A stretch of DNA of 64,000 bases from Climacium dendroides (GCA_950106755.1 OX467088.1:7920001-7984000), one strand, 5' to 3'. Shown: positions 11,097-24,028, counted from the stretch's first letter. Notes: a model not told the origin generated them from the letters alone. A program made the numbers and translations.

Positions 11097-12449
11097 TCAG
11101 TAAGGTAGCTGCCTTTGTTGAGAAAGATATAGCCCAAGCTGACGTCTTTTATTCACGGCCTCTACAACTTCCGGCAGTCCTGCATCGATGGCTTCTTCAT
11201 CTGGAACCGGCCCTTCTCTATGCTGTGAGGGCTGCTGCAGTTGCTCTTCTTGTCGGAGCACTTCATGGAGCCTCTGCAATGCTTCTTCAGACTGATTCTG
11301 TAGCACATTGTGCAGAATGCAGCATGTAATGACGACGTCGGGGAAAAATAATACATTCAAGTCAGAGCGCTGAGCCAACTCTCGAAACGTAGACTTCAGT
11401 AAAGCAAAGGCATTCTCAGCTACCACTCGACCCCGTCTCAATTTCCGGTTGAACAATTGTTCAGCGATTGGCTGACCACGAACACTTCGATGTGGAACCA
11501 TCAACCAAGGCAACAATGGATACCCGGCGTCAGCGATAAGATACGGTGAGAAGTCACTGAAAGTGGCAGCTACATCCCAAAGAGTGTTTTGCTGCCCCCG
11601 GTGGAAGAGCGAAGACCTTCGCAACATTCTACTGTCATTAGTGGAGCCAGGCATACCAACGTAGAGGTCCAAAAACCTCTTGGAGCTGTCCACAATAGCT
11701 TGGTAGTTCATAGTATATGCACCCGACTTGAAGTAGTAGTAATCAGCACCTCCTACTCGGGGCTTCGCTATTGCAAAGTGCGTTCCGTCCATTGCACCCA
11801 AGACAGTTGGCAGACCACACATTCCTTGGAAGTCTTGGGCAACCTGCTGGAGTGCGTCGCCAAAGGGCCATTGAATTTCGCCGCGGAGACCACTGTTGAT
11901 TGCATGGACAACTTGTCGAAGCATAATGGACACAGTGCTCCTGCCTACCGCGAACATCTCGCTACAAATTAGTAAGCTTGCTCCATGACATAGTTTGAAC
12001 AGTGTACAAGCAATGCGTATAGTCACTGGAATGGACATGCGATATTTTGTGTCTTTCTTCTTCACTAAGGGAGAAAGCAACTGAGAGAGACTAAGAAGAT
12101 TATGCTTGTTCATGCGGAACATTTGCAACCAGCGGGAGTCATCATATTCTTGGAGAATGAAGCGCGAAAACCAAGTCGTAGATCGTGGTTTCACCCAGTA
12201 GCCTAGGTCTTCATCCATGGCGCTCAAACTATCAAGAAGCCGGAAATGGTGCAAAGTCGCTCGGGTGGTACCATCCAAATGCTGAGCGGAAGACTGCATT
12301 AGGTGCTGCGGAATATTGACGTCCGCACTCTCTTCTTCAGCGCTGCCGGACGACGCTGCGAGTAATAATTGGCGGTTGCTATGCAAGAGCATGAGCAATA
12401 CAATGGATGCCAAGGACATGACATCTATAGGGTCGTCGAAATCAGCCAT
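11097..12449 (-). CDS. PIF/Harbinger DDE transposase (HARBI1-like nuclease), 450 aa, intact
   Basis: Catalyses excision and insertion of the Harbinger element through a DDE nuclease. The single uninterrupted frame from ATG at 12449 encodes 450 aa. A helix-turn-helix-like region (TIRIACTLFKLCHGAS... near residues 145-185) precedes the catalytic core. The first Asp is in LGAMDGTHFAI, the second conserved segment is LDLYVGMPGSTNDSRM, DAGYPLLPWLMVPHR follows, and the Glu lies in RRGRVVAENAFALLKS. The length is at the upper end of the family. The frame is unbroken and all signature blocks are present, so this copy could still make protein. A working partner protein would also be needed, and the local one is damaged. 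Confidence 0.93.
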   Translation of the reverse strand: MADFDDPIDVMSLASIVLLMLLHSNRQLLLAASSGSAEEESADVNIPQHLMQSSAQHLDGTTRATLHHFRLLDSLSAMDEDLGYWVKPRSTTWFSRFILQEYDDSRWLQMFRMNKHNLLSLSQLLSPLVKKKDTKYRMSIPVTIRIACTLFKLCHGASLLICSEMFAVGRSTVSIMLRQVVHAINSGLRGEIQWPFGDALQQVAQDFQGMCGLPTVLGAMDGTHFAIAKPRVGGADYYYFKSGAYTMNYQAIVDSSKRFLDLYVGMPGSTNDSRMLRRSSLFHRGQQNTLWDVAATFSDFSPYLIADAGYPLLPWLMVPHRSVRGQPIAEQLFNRKLRRGRVVAENAFALLKSTFRELAQRSDLNVLFFPDVVITCCILHNVLQNQSEEALQRLHEVLRQEEQLQQPSQHREGPVPDEEAIDAGLPEVVEAVNKRRQLGLYLSQQRQLPY

Positions 12450-12915
12450 AAGAAAATGCCAATGAGGATGCCGCTAAGATTGACGCTGGTAGTGGTGCTA
12501 GGCCACGGACACGGAAGTCTGTAATATACAGCCCTACGAATAACGGTCACAGAATGCACAACATGTACACAGCGCTGGGCAAGAACGGTGTACAGGCCAG
12601 GAACACTGCTGTCCAATACTCTGCGAATGAAAGCAACTACTGCAATTTAGATGCATGTACAGAATCCGCCATTTTTGAAACTCCTCTTCATGTATGCTAC
12701 GTGGCAGCCCTTCCGGTACTGCATGTACTAGTGAGTGACCAATTCTACTGAATTCAGATTCGATGATTCAGACATGGTTTCATAGCTTGTAAACGAAAAA
12801 AAGACGAACATCAAGTGCTCCGCGAGTACCTATATGAGAGTCCGCTTTTCCGTGAGTGTCATCGTCTTCAGGTCTTCTACTTGCCCATGAGAACGCACCC
12901 CCGCACCCCGTACAC

Positions 12916-14364
12916 CACTATAAGAAAACTGCGTTTTTGACGATGTTTTGATAAAAACATGTGACGTCCAGAAAAACGTCACATGTTTTCAAAAACATCC
13001 GACGTTTGCCAAAAAACAAGTGCTGGGTAATGAGATTTCAATTGATGTCAACGACAACAAGGCAACAAAATTCAGAGAATAAGTGAATGTCACTTGCAAC
13101 GTCACATGTCTTCCATGACGTCAAACACAACAGAATATGTTTTTTTTGACATCACAAAAAACATGAGAAATCCACGTCAACAAGTAAACTTATTTTGATT
13201 ATGGCTAAATTAGTAAAAATTGTTTTGAAGTGTTGACCACATATAAAAATTTAAGGATAGGGCAACCACGTGGCATACCTTGCAAAAAAAAAAGGACATG
13301 GATGGATGTGCACCATGGATGAGAAGAGCTGGTTTTTATACTAGTGGGGTGATAGGAAGAGAAACAATCCATATGGGATAAGTACAACAAAACTTGTGTT
13401 CAATATAAAATGTATAAGAAAACAAGACTCGTTGATTCTGATGTCTAAATCAACATGTCACATGTCTGAAACAATATCTACATGTCTAAAACAACATCTA
13501 CATGTCTAAAACAACGTCAAAATGGACAATGTTCAAATTCCCATTCTCCATTTATCCCATATCTTTTGTCTCATCATGGACAGAGAATGAATATAAATAG
13601 GACCCCTTTACCTTCATTTTTAATAAATTTTAATGACTTATTTCCTTCATTTTGCCATCAAAAATCCTTTTGATCGTACATGGTAAGTTTTCTTTACATT
13701 TTTTTGAATTAAAATTTTTTATATGTTTATTTTATTTTATTTTTTCAATAGTTTTTTGGTACTGACCTTGTTTAGGGTTTTTTGTACTGACCTTTGCATG
13801 ACATAAAGGTTGTTCACAATGATGTCAAAATAGACATTTGCATGACATAAAGGTTGTTCACAATGATGTCAAAATGGACATTTGCATGACATAAAGGTTG
13901 TTCACAATGATGTCAAAATGGACACGTCTACGTTTTATGAGACGTCATGAACAACAGGACTTTAGAATTTCAACTCACCCAATATTGCTGACGTGGCATC
14001 TGACGTGGCATGTCCACGTCAAAAAATGCCACGTCAGATTTGAAAGGGGTCCACGTCACCGCCCTGGGCAGGAAAGGGTTGGGGGAAAAAAAGTACTCGT
14101 GACAAAAACTGCCCAAACAAAAGTTGAGTTGGCATTTTGGACCCCTCCACATGTCACACTTAGAGAAGTTTGGAGGCCTTGAATTTTTTTGACGTCACAA
14201 AAAATCGTCATGTTATTGGTGACGTTCACAAAAATTTTAGCATGTTTTGGACGTTTCTTTTTTGACGGATTTCAGAGGACATCAACGTCGATGTCAAACC
14301 CGTTTTTAAAAACACAGATGCCTGTTTTTTGTGACATCCAAAAAAACTACGTTTTCTTACAGTG
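12916..14364. mobile_element. Non-autonomous CACTA element nested in Harbinger, TSD CAC
   Basis: Starts CACTATAAGAAAACTGCG and ends ACGTTTTCTTACAGTG, giving inverted CACTA ends. It is flanked by a CAC duplication (12913-12915 and 14365-14367). The 1449-bp element has no transposase. Its subterminal regions are packed with ACGTC/GACGT motifs, including several CCACGTCA and GACGTGGCA copies around 13985-14060. The right subterminal block resembles that of the large CACTA element at 63340-63700, so that element or a relative probably mobilised it. Confidence 0.93.
13793..13924. repeat. 44-bp tandem repeat, three copies, in the nested CACTA element
   Basis: Three copies starting at 13793, 13837 and 13881, each beginning TTTGCATGACATAAAGGTTG and ending in a GATGTC-containing stretch. 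They repeat the same GATGTC/GACGTC theme as the element's ends and may be part of its transposase-binding region. Confidence 0.9.
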
Positions 14365-14897
14365 CACGCTACTTCTCACGGAAGCCACTGCATTAGTCGT
14401 TGCTGTGTGTGCGCATGCACCCCATCGTAGCTTCGGGTCGCCGCTCACCAGCCTTCACTACTCTCCGATACTTTGTTCTGTAAACCCTAGACTCGTTTCT
14501 TCTGACATTGGCTTCTAACAATGAAGAAGAAGACGTCGACTGCAATGCAATGTGTACTTGCACCCTTCACAACAAAGAAAAACGATGGAGAAAAGGTAGC
14601 GAGCACGATAGAGGAAGCCTCGGAAATCAATACAATTGTTTCTACTTCTGCAACAACTCTTACAATTGTGCTTGCAGTGCGACTACCCTTCGCTTGTCTC
14701 TAGCTACGACCACCCCAAGGAAGCTGAAACACCGCCTCGTGCGAACACTACGGTCATTTCTAACGTGTCATCCTGCCATTCATAACGCTAACGCTCGTCG
14801 GCGTCTACAGCACTGTCATTGCCGCGGCCTCCACCGCAACTTGGCTACTTCCCTCCTCTAGTACCACTGCTTGCTAGCGACATGTGTGAAAGGCCCT

Positions 14898-17269
14898 TAA
14901 GACTTTTCTTCACTTCTGTAATTTGAACATGAACTGTAATTGAATATGAACATGCAATATGAACATGTAATATGAACATGCAAATGCAGAATATGGAAAT
15001 TTGTGTATTGCAAATGTTTTAATGTTAAAATTGAAAGTGAATGAAACATTTTAGTGACCATTGCGTGAATGAAACATTTTTGTTTCTGCACGAGTTGCAA
15101 GGAAGGGGGTTGCAAGGAGTTGTAAATAAATCCAAGTTTACCAAATAATTGTCAACCTTGGAATTTTAACCTACTTGTTTCTTCTTCATACAGTGTTTGT
15201 TTCCAATTTTTTTTTTAAAGTTGCACATCCTAGTTTACTTTGTGTGGCTAAAATTTCATATCAATCCAAGAAGTTATGAGTGACTGAGAAGCATTTCAAT
15301 AAAAGGGGTCAGCCTTAGATGTGTACCAAGCAACTTTTCTTGTTTTTTTACATTTTGAAGCCATTATGCAAAGACAGCAAATCAATCGAATGATATTTTC
15401 TTTCACCAATGTGTTTGTATGTTGCTTTTGAATCACTTTATAGTTTAAAGTTTTTCCATTTGAGTAGATTTAGAAATTGAATTTTACCAAATGCATTGCT
15501 AGGAAAATTTGAGCATCCTTTTTCAACACTAAAGGATTATAATCTTAGAATCTATGTGGCCGAATGAATCTCAACTATTCAACATAAAGAACTAAAAAAT
15601 CAAAATCAGTAGTTTAAAAATTTTAAGTTCGAAAGATTCAAAGCCAAGAAATCTAGTCGAACAAGGTGTAAAAAACTTGTTTTCTTCACTTTGAATGCAA
15701 ATATTTTGCAATCTAAGGGGTCAAAGTTTTTGAAATTTCTTCCATACACTCTTATACTAGTCTAGTACGAGATCCTATAGTTAGATATGAAAAAAAATAA
15801 TTTATACATTTTTTTGCTCTTTGCAATAGAAATGGCACAGTTTTGAGTGGTTTTTGATTCAAAAAAGGTCTTGATCCACTGGGGGTTAAAATTCTCCATG
15901 CCATGAAAGTAGCAAAGCAAACAATAATAAACAATCACCATAAACAAGGCAAAGAAGTAGAGGCAAAACATTCTTCCTTCATGAAAATCACATAGAACAC
16001 AAAACTCACCTACAAGCCTAAATTAAGTTAATCTTGCAAAATTAAAAATTCTTTGAAATCCTGCAACACAAAAATGAATTGTGAACCCTAATCAAACATT
16101 AAAATTTAAAAAATCACCAATAGTACCTACAATATTAATTGTGAATCCTAATTATACACTAATTTCTTTCTCCATTCCAATTCATTTTCTAAATGTTGTG
16201 AGTTAAAGGAAACTTGATTTTGAACCATCCAGTGGAGTAAACAAGATGTTGTAAAAAATTCCATTTTCCCCGAACCAGCTGCTGATTATCCAATTTTACA
16301 CCGGCAGTAATAAATTTTGACATGCGCCATACCTGACAGTGGGCAAGTCTGTCGGGGATCCACGTACTACCCATAAGGGGAAACTAGTAAAAACCGTTGG
16401 CACCTGCCATTTTGTAAGTAATTATATGAATTTCAAGGTGGCCCACACACATAATTTTTACTAAAAATTATAAATGTATAAATAGTACTTGGATGTATCT
16501 ACTAAATGATTGAAAGTGAAGAATATTTAATGAAAAGATATAATTTATTCATTCAATTACTTTAATTCCTAAATACCAAAGCCTTTCCAAATGTGTTTTT
16601 TCTATAAAAAAAAGAGCATAAGCCCTGTTACAACTCACTAGTTGCAAGAAGAATACAAAATCATAGTGGTAGTGTCTTTCAATCAAAATGAAAACAATTT
16701 GGTTGTACAAAGTCCAATAATTTTCTTGAGCCTTGAGTTTTAGAAAGATTATCTAATCCATACCATTTGCTCAAGCCAAAAAAAAAAAGAGAGTTTAGGC
16801 ATGATTGAAGAAATATTGGCTATCGATTTTTAATTGTAGATTGATTATAACATCACAATTACAAAAATCTGCAACTAAACTTCATCACTATAAGTGGCAT
16901 GAAAGTACATCTCTAAACAAAATAAAGATAGAAATAGCATTAGCTTTTGGAGAACTTGAACAGTTGAATTGCACCAGGTTCATTTCCTTCATGAACATCA
17001 CCTACATCAAGAAATTTGACAACACTAGGGAAAATTATTTTTCAATAATGACCATCAACAAGAGAAGTTGAGACTTTAATATGGTGCAATTGATCCTTCA
17101 AAAGTCCAAAGTTGATTAGAAACCCACAGATCTTTCATAATACCAAGTCATTTGATAGAAAATGCAAAACTTGGTAGAAGTTTATAAGAGATGTATGATG
17201 CTCACTTGTAGATCTAAGCATGGCCTTCAATTTTCTTAGTTTCTCACAAATTGCAAAGAATGAAGCAAG
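14898..17269. other. AT-rich intergenic DNA
   Basis: No credible gene. It contains a dispersed repeat (15183-15600) that has a homologous copy at 26827-27230. The remainder is AT-rich with scattered short open frames of no recognisable content. Confidence 0.5.
15183..15600 (+). repeat. Dispersed repeat, homologous to 26827-27230
   Basis: Shares about 400 bp of clear, diverged similarity with the interior of the TTAA element at 26402-27370. Shared phrases in the same order include ATTTCATATCAATCCAAGAA, GTTATGA.TGACTGAGAAGC and CATTTGAGTAGATTTAGAAA. The terminal inverted repeats are not found around this copy, so it looks like a truncated or eroded relative. Confidence 0.8.
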
Positions 17270-18720
17270 TCATTTTGAAGGCTCTATATGCCAACAATCT
17301 TTGAGAAAAGAAGTTAATTCAACAAAACAATCAGCATGCAAGCTAGGTCTACCACCTTTCTTTATGAACTTAGGTAATTCTTCCATTTCAACCTTGAGCA
17401 ATATGTTTTTATAAGGCTCACAACCAGTCAAGATGCAATTGCAAGTAAGCAAAACAAACAAGAGCATATTTGCTTTCAAGGATTGCTTGTGGATGTCAAT
17501 GTTGACATAATATTGACATAAAAACATAGGGTTGCTACATTGAATGTTCAGGTAAACAACGTCAAGTTAGACAACTCATGTCTAAATAAACAAGAGATTC
17601 TACTAGTGACTTTTCAATCACTACATGCACTTTCACCAACCCAAAGTCAACCACTTGCAATTCCAACTTTGAATTGTCATGAATTCGTGATCACTCAATA
17701 GTTTTACTAATATATTCTCTGATTTCATTTCTTTATGAGACACACAATGGGTATCACTCAAATAATCCATGCCTTCATATACTTGCAAGATCATGTCTAA
17801 AGGCACTAAGAACCCTATTGTAATTGACTTTAATTATTCTAGTATTGTAAATTCATTGAAAGCTTTTCCATCATAAAAAACTACTTCCCATCTAGATTCT
17901 TGTAAAACAATTAAGAAAACAGTATCAAGATTACAATATTTGGATGACAACATTTTTCCAGAATAGCAATCTCTACATCTAGAGTTCCAGAGTTGGTTGA
18001 TTGGAATTTTGATGGCAAATTTTGTTTTCTTCTACTTGAAATTGAAGACACTACCAAATCCACTTCATGATCCACCTCTTCCAATACATTTTCCTTTCCT
18101 TTCAATATTAAAAGGAACTTCAAGGTTGACATCATACTAGGTTTAATAGGTCTATCTCCTTAAAATTATGCAAGAGCAAGAATCACACAATTAATTTTTT
18201 TAAGTGACTGCCAAACTTTTAAAAATGTTTTTTTAGCACGTCGCTCTACAAATAACTTAACCTTCTCCTTCCATTCAAATCCTTCAACTCCTCAAGGGCC
18301 ATTGACTCACCTTTGGCATCTCTTACAAGTTCAATTAAAAAACATGCACCAATTCAACTCCATGTAGTACTTGATAAACCTTTCTTTGTGGGTTGAAAAC
18401 TTTTATCGTTGTTAAAACAAAATCACTTTCCCACTCGTAGCAATAGTCATCTATAAATATTTTCACTCTATATTCTACTTTACAAAGTTCATGGAATACT
18501 TTGCTACACTGTGCTAGATGTCTACAAGATGTTTCTCCTTAATTCTTTTGCTAAGTCTAATGTCTCTATTACATTCATTCACAACCATGAGCATTGCCTT
18601 TGGTGAAATTTGATTGATTATACAATAGGACATTTCAATGTTAAAACTTTTGTCCTCTGTAGGTCCTCTATAATATGTTTTCCAACTTTGACATTCCAAT
18701 CTTTAATTTCTTGTTCATCA
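17270..18720 (-). pseudogene. Protein kinase pseudogene
   Basis: On the minus strand, pieces of a Ser/Thr or dual-specificity kinase occur in order. An N-terminal region around 18514-18699 includes MVVNECNRDIRLSKRI. Subdomain III-IV reads VEIAILEKCCHPNIVI (about 17925-17990). The catalytic loop around 17700-17770 reads THCVSHKEMKSENILV, where HRDLK is expected. A DFG motif lies in LQVVDFGLVKV near 17650. Subdomains X-XI (17270-17480) read CEPYKNILLKVEMEELPKFI and then DCWHIEP. The pieces lie in different frames with stops between, and the catalytic Asp of HRD is replaced. It is a dead gene copy. The precise kinase family is not recognised. Confidence 0.7.
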
Positions 18721-21700
18721 TAAGACTGAAAAGTCAAAAGCCTTTTATGATGGCAAAAAAATCTCTCTACATGATGAAAAATGAGATGGAAGTAGCCAAA
18801 GGTGGTGGGGCAATTTTTTCTACCTAATCAAACAATGCCACCAAGCACCAAATCCATACTTATTTCTTAAACTCAAAGAGGATCAATAGGGCTTTCCTTT
18901 CTTCCAACCTAAATATCTCTTGCTATCTCTCTCTATCTCTCTATCTATTTTTCTCTCGTTTGTGTAATATGTTGCCTAATGCACTTCTATATGACCTCAA
19001 GTATTACAAAACATATATCATGGACAAAATTTATTTGGAAAATTATAAGAGTAGTTCAAGCTAAGACCATAGCTATGGAACATGTGGTGATAACCTTGTG
19101 TTATATGCAACAAACCTTAAATACATGCTACAATACTCATCCAAACACCATACCTCAGTTTTCCCAGACGGATAAACAATTCTATGGATATCAAACCCGG
19201 GTATCAAACGGTTTTGTTGCTATTTTGTCCCAAGAGGAGAGAGCTTCAAAAGTAATTGGATTGTTGTTTGTTTGTTTTTGAAATCTTTACCTCAATTCAA
19301 CATCTGTGTACTCTTTGTGTGACCAAATATTTGGCTAGGATAACAACTTGAAAACATTTGGAAGACCCTTTGCATGCATCTTGTAAATAACTTAGCATTC
19401 ATTGTGTAATATGAGTGTAAGTGAAGAGTATTTCTCTTAGTTTGTAGCTTGTTCGATATTAGGATTCAATTGCTATGATAAGCTTGTGATTGTTGGTTAG
19501 TTCATGATTCTGAGATGTTAAATCTAATTGAAATGGTATTGATTTAGAATCTTGTTATTATTTCTCATATCTTTAGGTAGAAGCATCAATTGCCCAATCT
19601 ATAGCATGTGCTATTTCCAACTTAAAATTGGAACTCAAGCTTGAAATGTTTTTTTTATGTCCTTTCCAAGGTTGGGACTAATATGGTTATAACACATGTT
19701 TAAAAACAATAAGTGAGAAAGTAGGGAGTAATAAACAGGAAAGTAGTTCTTCAATGATTAGAATTACAATACTCTAGACATTGACTATAGGTTGACAATA
19801 CTTTGTGGCTCCCAAAATTCATTGTAACTTCCAATTTGGGATTAAAAGTCTAAAAATTGAAGAATCTCCATATTTCCTATCTTCCTACTAGGGATAAATT
19901 TCCACCACCTTACATTCTTCACCATCTAGTCCAAATTCACTTAAGTGATCTACTACTAGCGCTTCTACCTTACTGAGTTGTTTTACTATGGTATCCACAT
20001 TGATTATATATAAATATACACCATGTTATGAGGCAAAATGTACAATACTTTGCTTTGAGTTGCTCTGGGACGCTTTAGATTTGTCTTCTTTTGAATTAGA
20101 ATAGTCTAATGAGACTAGTAGAGTTCTCACCCTTTTGAACTATGCAATATTTGACTTTAAAAAAATCTTGCATAAGGTAAAGCAGCCCATTGTGGGCAAA
20201 TGACCCATTGCGGTCACCTAGGAAATGACTCATTGGTTTTTTTTTGAGTATGTGAGATGTGGGCCACAATGCATGTCTTACATGACAGTAATAAAGTGAA
20301 CAATGACCTCAATAGGAACTTCTAACTTTTCGGTGTAAAATTCATTGTAAAAATTGACTTTTTAAGCCTTCCATGATAGAAAATATTTTGATTGCATTAG
20401 GTAGTAAGATGAGCATTATGCATTTAGATTTTATTGGTTTTAAGGTAGTCTATAGACTCTTTTGGGTTGAACACTTCAAGAATTCCTAGCAAATTCATAT
20501 TTTGTCAAAAAATATATAATTTCAATTGCACTTGCTGTTTCTTACACTTGTACTAATGTGGGAAAAAAATTGAAAAATTTCAGCAATAAGATGATGTCAA
20601 ACTCCTCATTCTAACCACAATGGGATGTTTTACCTTAGTAGCAATGAAGGAATATATTTTTACTCTACACATTACAAAGAGTGTAGATTTTGCCTAGTGT
20701 TGAAAAAATTACTATTTGGAAAAAGTGTTGGTGTTATCATTACAAGATCTTATGCGTTTTTCTACTATTCAATTGAAACCACAATTTTAACCAATCAAAA
20801 AATTCAAATGCTAAAGATAGAAATTGTATTTTTGCTGAATTTTTGACGTTATATTTTGAAATTGTATTTTTATGAATCATTTGAAGAGAATTTAAAAATA
20901 TTTTTATGATTTTGACCATATGAATACTTTCTAATTTTCATGCTTCACATTATCTTCTCTGATACAAACTTCAAGAAATTATAGAACTTATATTTTATAG
21001 TACATTGGTATTTTATTCAAACCCCTTGGGCTTTTAGGTCTTAAATGATGCAATTCCATATGTCCTAATTGTCTCTTGCATGAGAGGTTATCTCGTCTTT
21101 TTGAGTCTTGATATCTTAAGTAAAGGATATTGGGGTGAGTACTCTCATAGCCAAAAAGAAGAAATTGATCTAGGCCTCAATTGGTACTTATAGGCTCCAT
21201 TAGACAGCAAAAGAAGAGTTTCTCAAGTGGGCAACCAAGCCTCCTCTATCAACCCTAAACCCTAGCCATGTTCCTTTTTTGTTGTGTTAGATAGATCATT
21301 ATTGTTTGAACAATCAAGCCAAGAGATCTGTGCCCTTGGGGGTTGTTTACAAGGACTACAAATCAATTTTTTCGTGGAAATAGAGTTAATGACTTAGGTT
21401 GATCCATGTTAAAGTCCTTCTTTGTTGAAGTTTTTGCTTATTTTCAGCGTCATATCATATCTGGATGTACGTTAGACCAATGAATTGTCAAGATTCAACT
21501 ATAATGTCGATAATAATCCTACAAAAAATTTATATTGAAATAAAATAAATAAATTGGGAAGATGGCATATATGCCCACATTGACAAATAGGCCATCCATG
21601 TCATCATACAAAAATTGGCTAACTCAAATTCTAACATGTCAAGACACATTCTAATTGATTGTAATGGACATTTTGATGGGAAAAGCTAGTATTACATTAG

Positions 21701-24028
21701 AATAGAAAGCAATAATGAGGATGACAATTTCTCTTCATGAGCTTCTTGAGCTTTAATTAGTTTGTTTGAAGAACAATATTGTTTGAGCCATGTTCTTGTT
21801 TGAGCTTGTTGAGTCTCAATTAGTTTGCTATATAGTCAAAACCCATGATTTCTTCACTTCACTATAAGAAACCTACGTTTTAGGTGGCAAGACTCAATTT
21901 TTTCAAATGGATTTTAGATGATGTCAATGTTTACACCCAATGTTTTTATGTCAACAAGAATGTTTCAACATAATTTCAAAGTTGACATAAAAACATTGGG
22001 TTGTAAACATTGACATCACCTAAAATCCATTTAAAAAAATTGGAGCTTGTTATCTAAAATGCGGGTTTCTTATAGTGCTTTGAACACATTCTTTGTAGTC
22101 AAAGTATCTTAATTTTTTTCCACACATTTTCATACTAGTATATTGCAAGATTCTTCAATTACATATACAAAACAATTTTGTTTTAAATTTTTGCTCTTTG
22201 CACCAAAAAAAAATTTTGACCAAAAAAAAGAGAAGGCCTTGGGACTTTAGGCGTTAATTTATCATCATAAAACATTTTGTAAAATGTATGCTATCCATAT
22301 TAAGAGATTTTGATTAACAATCAATGGAGTCCCTCCTATGAGCTACACCACAAAATCTTATACTTCTCTAAATCCCATTACTAACAAAGGATTGCAACCC
22401 CACAATACAAATAACCCTGTATCATCTTCCTCTTTTTGTGAAATGTGAGATTTGGTACAATAATATAGAAGTTTGAGAATAGATGACATTGTTGGCTATG
22501 CAATTGAGTGGGAAGAAAATCAATAAGAAGTGAAGGTGAATCTATGCAATTTCACATTAGAGTGTCCTACATGGTATCCACAATAATTGCATGAAGAATT
22601 TCAAACTACCTCAATGAAAATAATGAAAATGCATACAAATTTGGAGACTATTTTCTTGATTAGTTTTCAAGAAGTAGAGGGAGTTTCAAGCAAGTTTATG
22701 AGACATTTTTTTGGCCAAATTTTGAGGAATTTATTCATTCCTCAAAATCTCATGAGTGATTTATTGGGGTCATCAGGAGCATTGTACTAATGCTGGGTTC
22801 GGGACAATGATTGGTTGTGTTTTCAAATGAAAAGCTTCTAGAATCAATTGTAGCATTCTTATGAGCACTTGCAATTGGACTTCATCACTACTTAATACTC
22901 TTCCTTTTCTTGGCCTTTTCAACATTGTATAGTTGTGAAAGTCCTAGGTACATGCTATTATTTTTTGGTCTTTTTTTGGGATGGAGTGTTATTTGCAATA
23001 CAAGAAAGTTTGGATTTCAAATGGAAACAAAACAAAAATCTAGTATTAGTTAATACTACAATTTTTCTAATAAGTGTATTAAAAATTGATGATGAATAAA
23101 TAGTCTTGCTTACATATTCTACATGTTTCAACACTATACTGAAGATTGATGTTGATTGCTATTTTCTTAAAAAATTAAAAAAGAAATCATTGCCTAGGTA
23201 TGGATTGGATGTGCAGTACATACAATGGGCATTGGAAGACTCATCCAAGTTTTGATTTTAATTGCCACCATCTTACCCTCAGTGAGACCTTGGTGTGCTC
23301 ATGCATGATTCAAGATTGTTAATCATCTACACCCATGGACTCAAAAGTATTACATACCATATGCCAAGGATATAGTATGTCCTTCACTTATTTTTTTTAT
23401 ATTAATCCTTCAATCAATTGAATCAATATCAATTTGACCAAAAAAGATTCTAATGTCATTTTAATATTTGAACCTTGATATGCTTAAATACAACACCATA
23501 CATGTAGATGATCATTATAAAGTTTTGGAGATATATAAGAAGAACAATTAATGATCCAATGCAAGAGTACCATGTGTCATTGAACCTCGTTCATCACGAA
23601 TAGAAACTTGAGTCTTTATTATTAGACAAATCAAAATAATAATTTCATCAATGATATGTATATCAAAGAGAAAATATCCAAATTGAAATATGAATCTTTG
23701 ATCAACATCAACATTGTCAAGTTTATTTTATTTTATTTTATTTTTGGCTTGGTGTATTTGTGTATTTGCAACATTTCTTCTTTTGATGACAAAAATAAAA
23801 AATAAAAATGAATAAATAAATAAATCTCTTTGTTATAACATAATCATCGACAATTGTGCACAATAATAAGAAGCCCTAATATTCTAACTCATAAATGAAA
23901 AAAGATTTCAATGCACCAAATACTACATCATTTGAGTATCATATTCAAAAGTCATGGAAGATCAAATTTCTTTGGTGGATGTTCTAAAATCAACTTTTTC
24001 TTCAACAATAGGTACGTAGTCCCGTAGG
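18721..24028. other. AT-rich intergenic DNA with a MITE and eroded element ends
   Basis: About 5 kb without a recognisable gene. It contains the foldback MITE at 21860-22077. Two sequences resemble the right ends of the TTAA family: CTTGGGCTTTTAGGTC followed by TTAA near 21025-21045, and CTTGGGACTTTAGGCG followed by TTAA at 22238-22257. Both suggest relics of further elements whose left ends I could not find. Confidence 0.5.
21860..22077. mobile_element. 218-bp CACTA-ended foldback MITE, TSD CTT
   Basis: Begins CACTATAAGAAACC and ends GGTTTCTTATAGTG, flanked by CTT on both sides (21857-21859 and 22078-22080). Almost the whole element is one inverted repeat: arms of about 98 bp separated by a short AT-rich loop near 21960-21982. 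The arms share stretches such as GATGTCAATGTTTACA and CAATGTTTTTATGTCAAC with few mismatches. It is too short to encode protein. Confidence 0.92.

Larger units (their letters stand above)
7426..14897. mobile_element. PIF/Harbinger element, 7.5 kb, TSD TAA
   Basis: Terminal inverted repeats AGGGCCTTTCGCAC (left, from 7426) and AGGGCCTTTCACAC (right, read inward on the minus strand from 14897) differ at one base over 14. A 3-bp TAA duplication flanks both ends (7423-7425 and 14898-14900), as expected for PIF/Harbinger. The element holds the two proteins typical of the superfamily in convergent order: a Myb/SANT-like partner on plus and a DDE transposase on minus. A separate CACTA element (12916-14364) is nested in the right arm, so the original Harbinger was about 6 kb. 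Confidence 0.9.

Noticed and set aside
15183..15600. LTR of a retrotransposon, paired with 26827-27230
   Set aside because: No primer-binding site, polypurine tract, gag/pol or TG...CA ends; the second copy lies inside a TTAA element with inverted ends.
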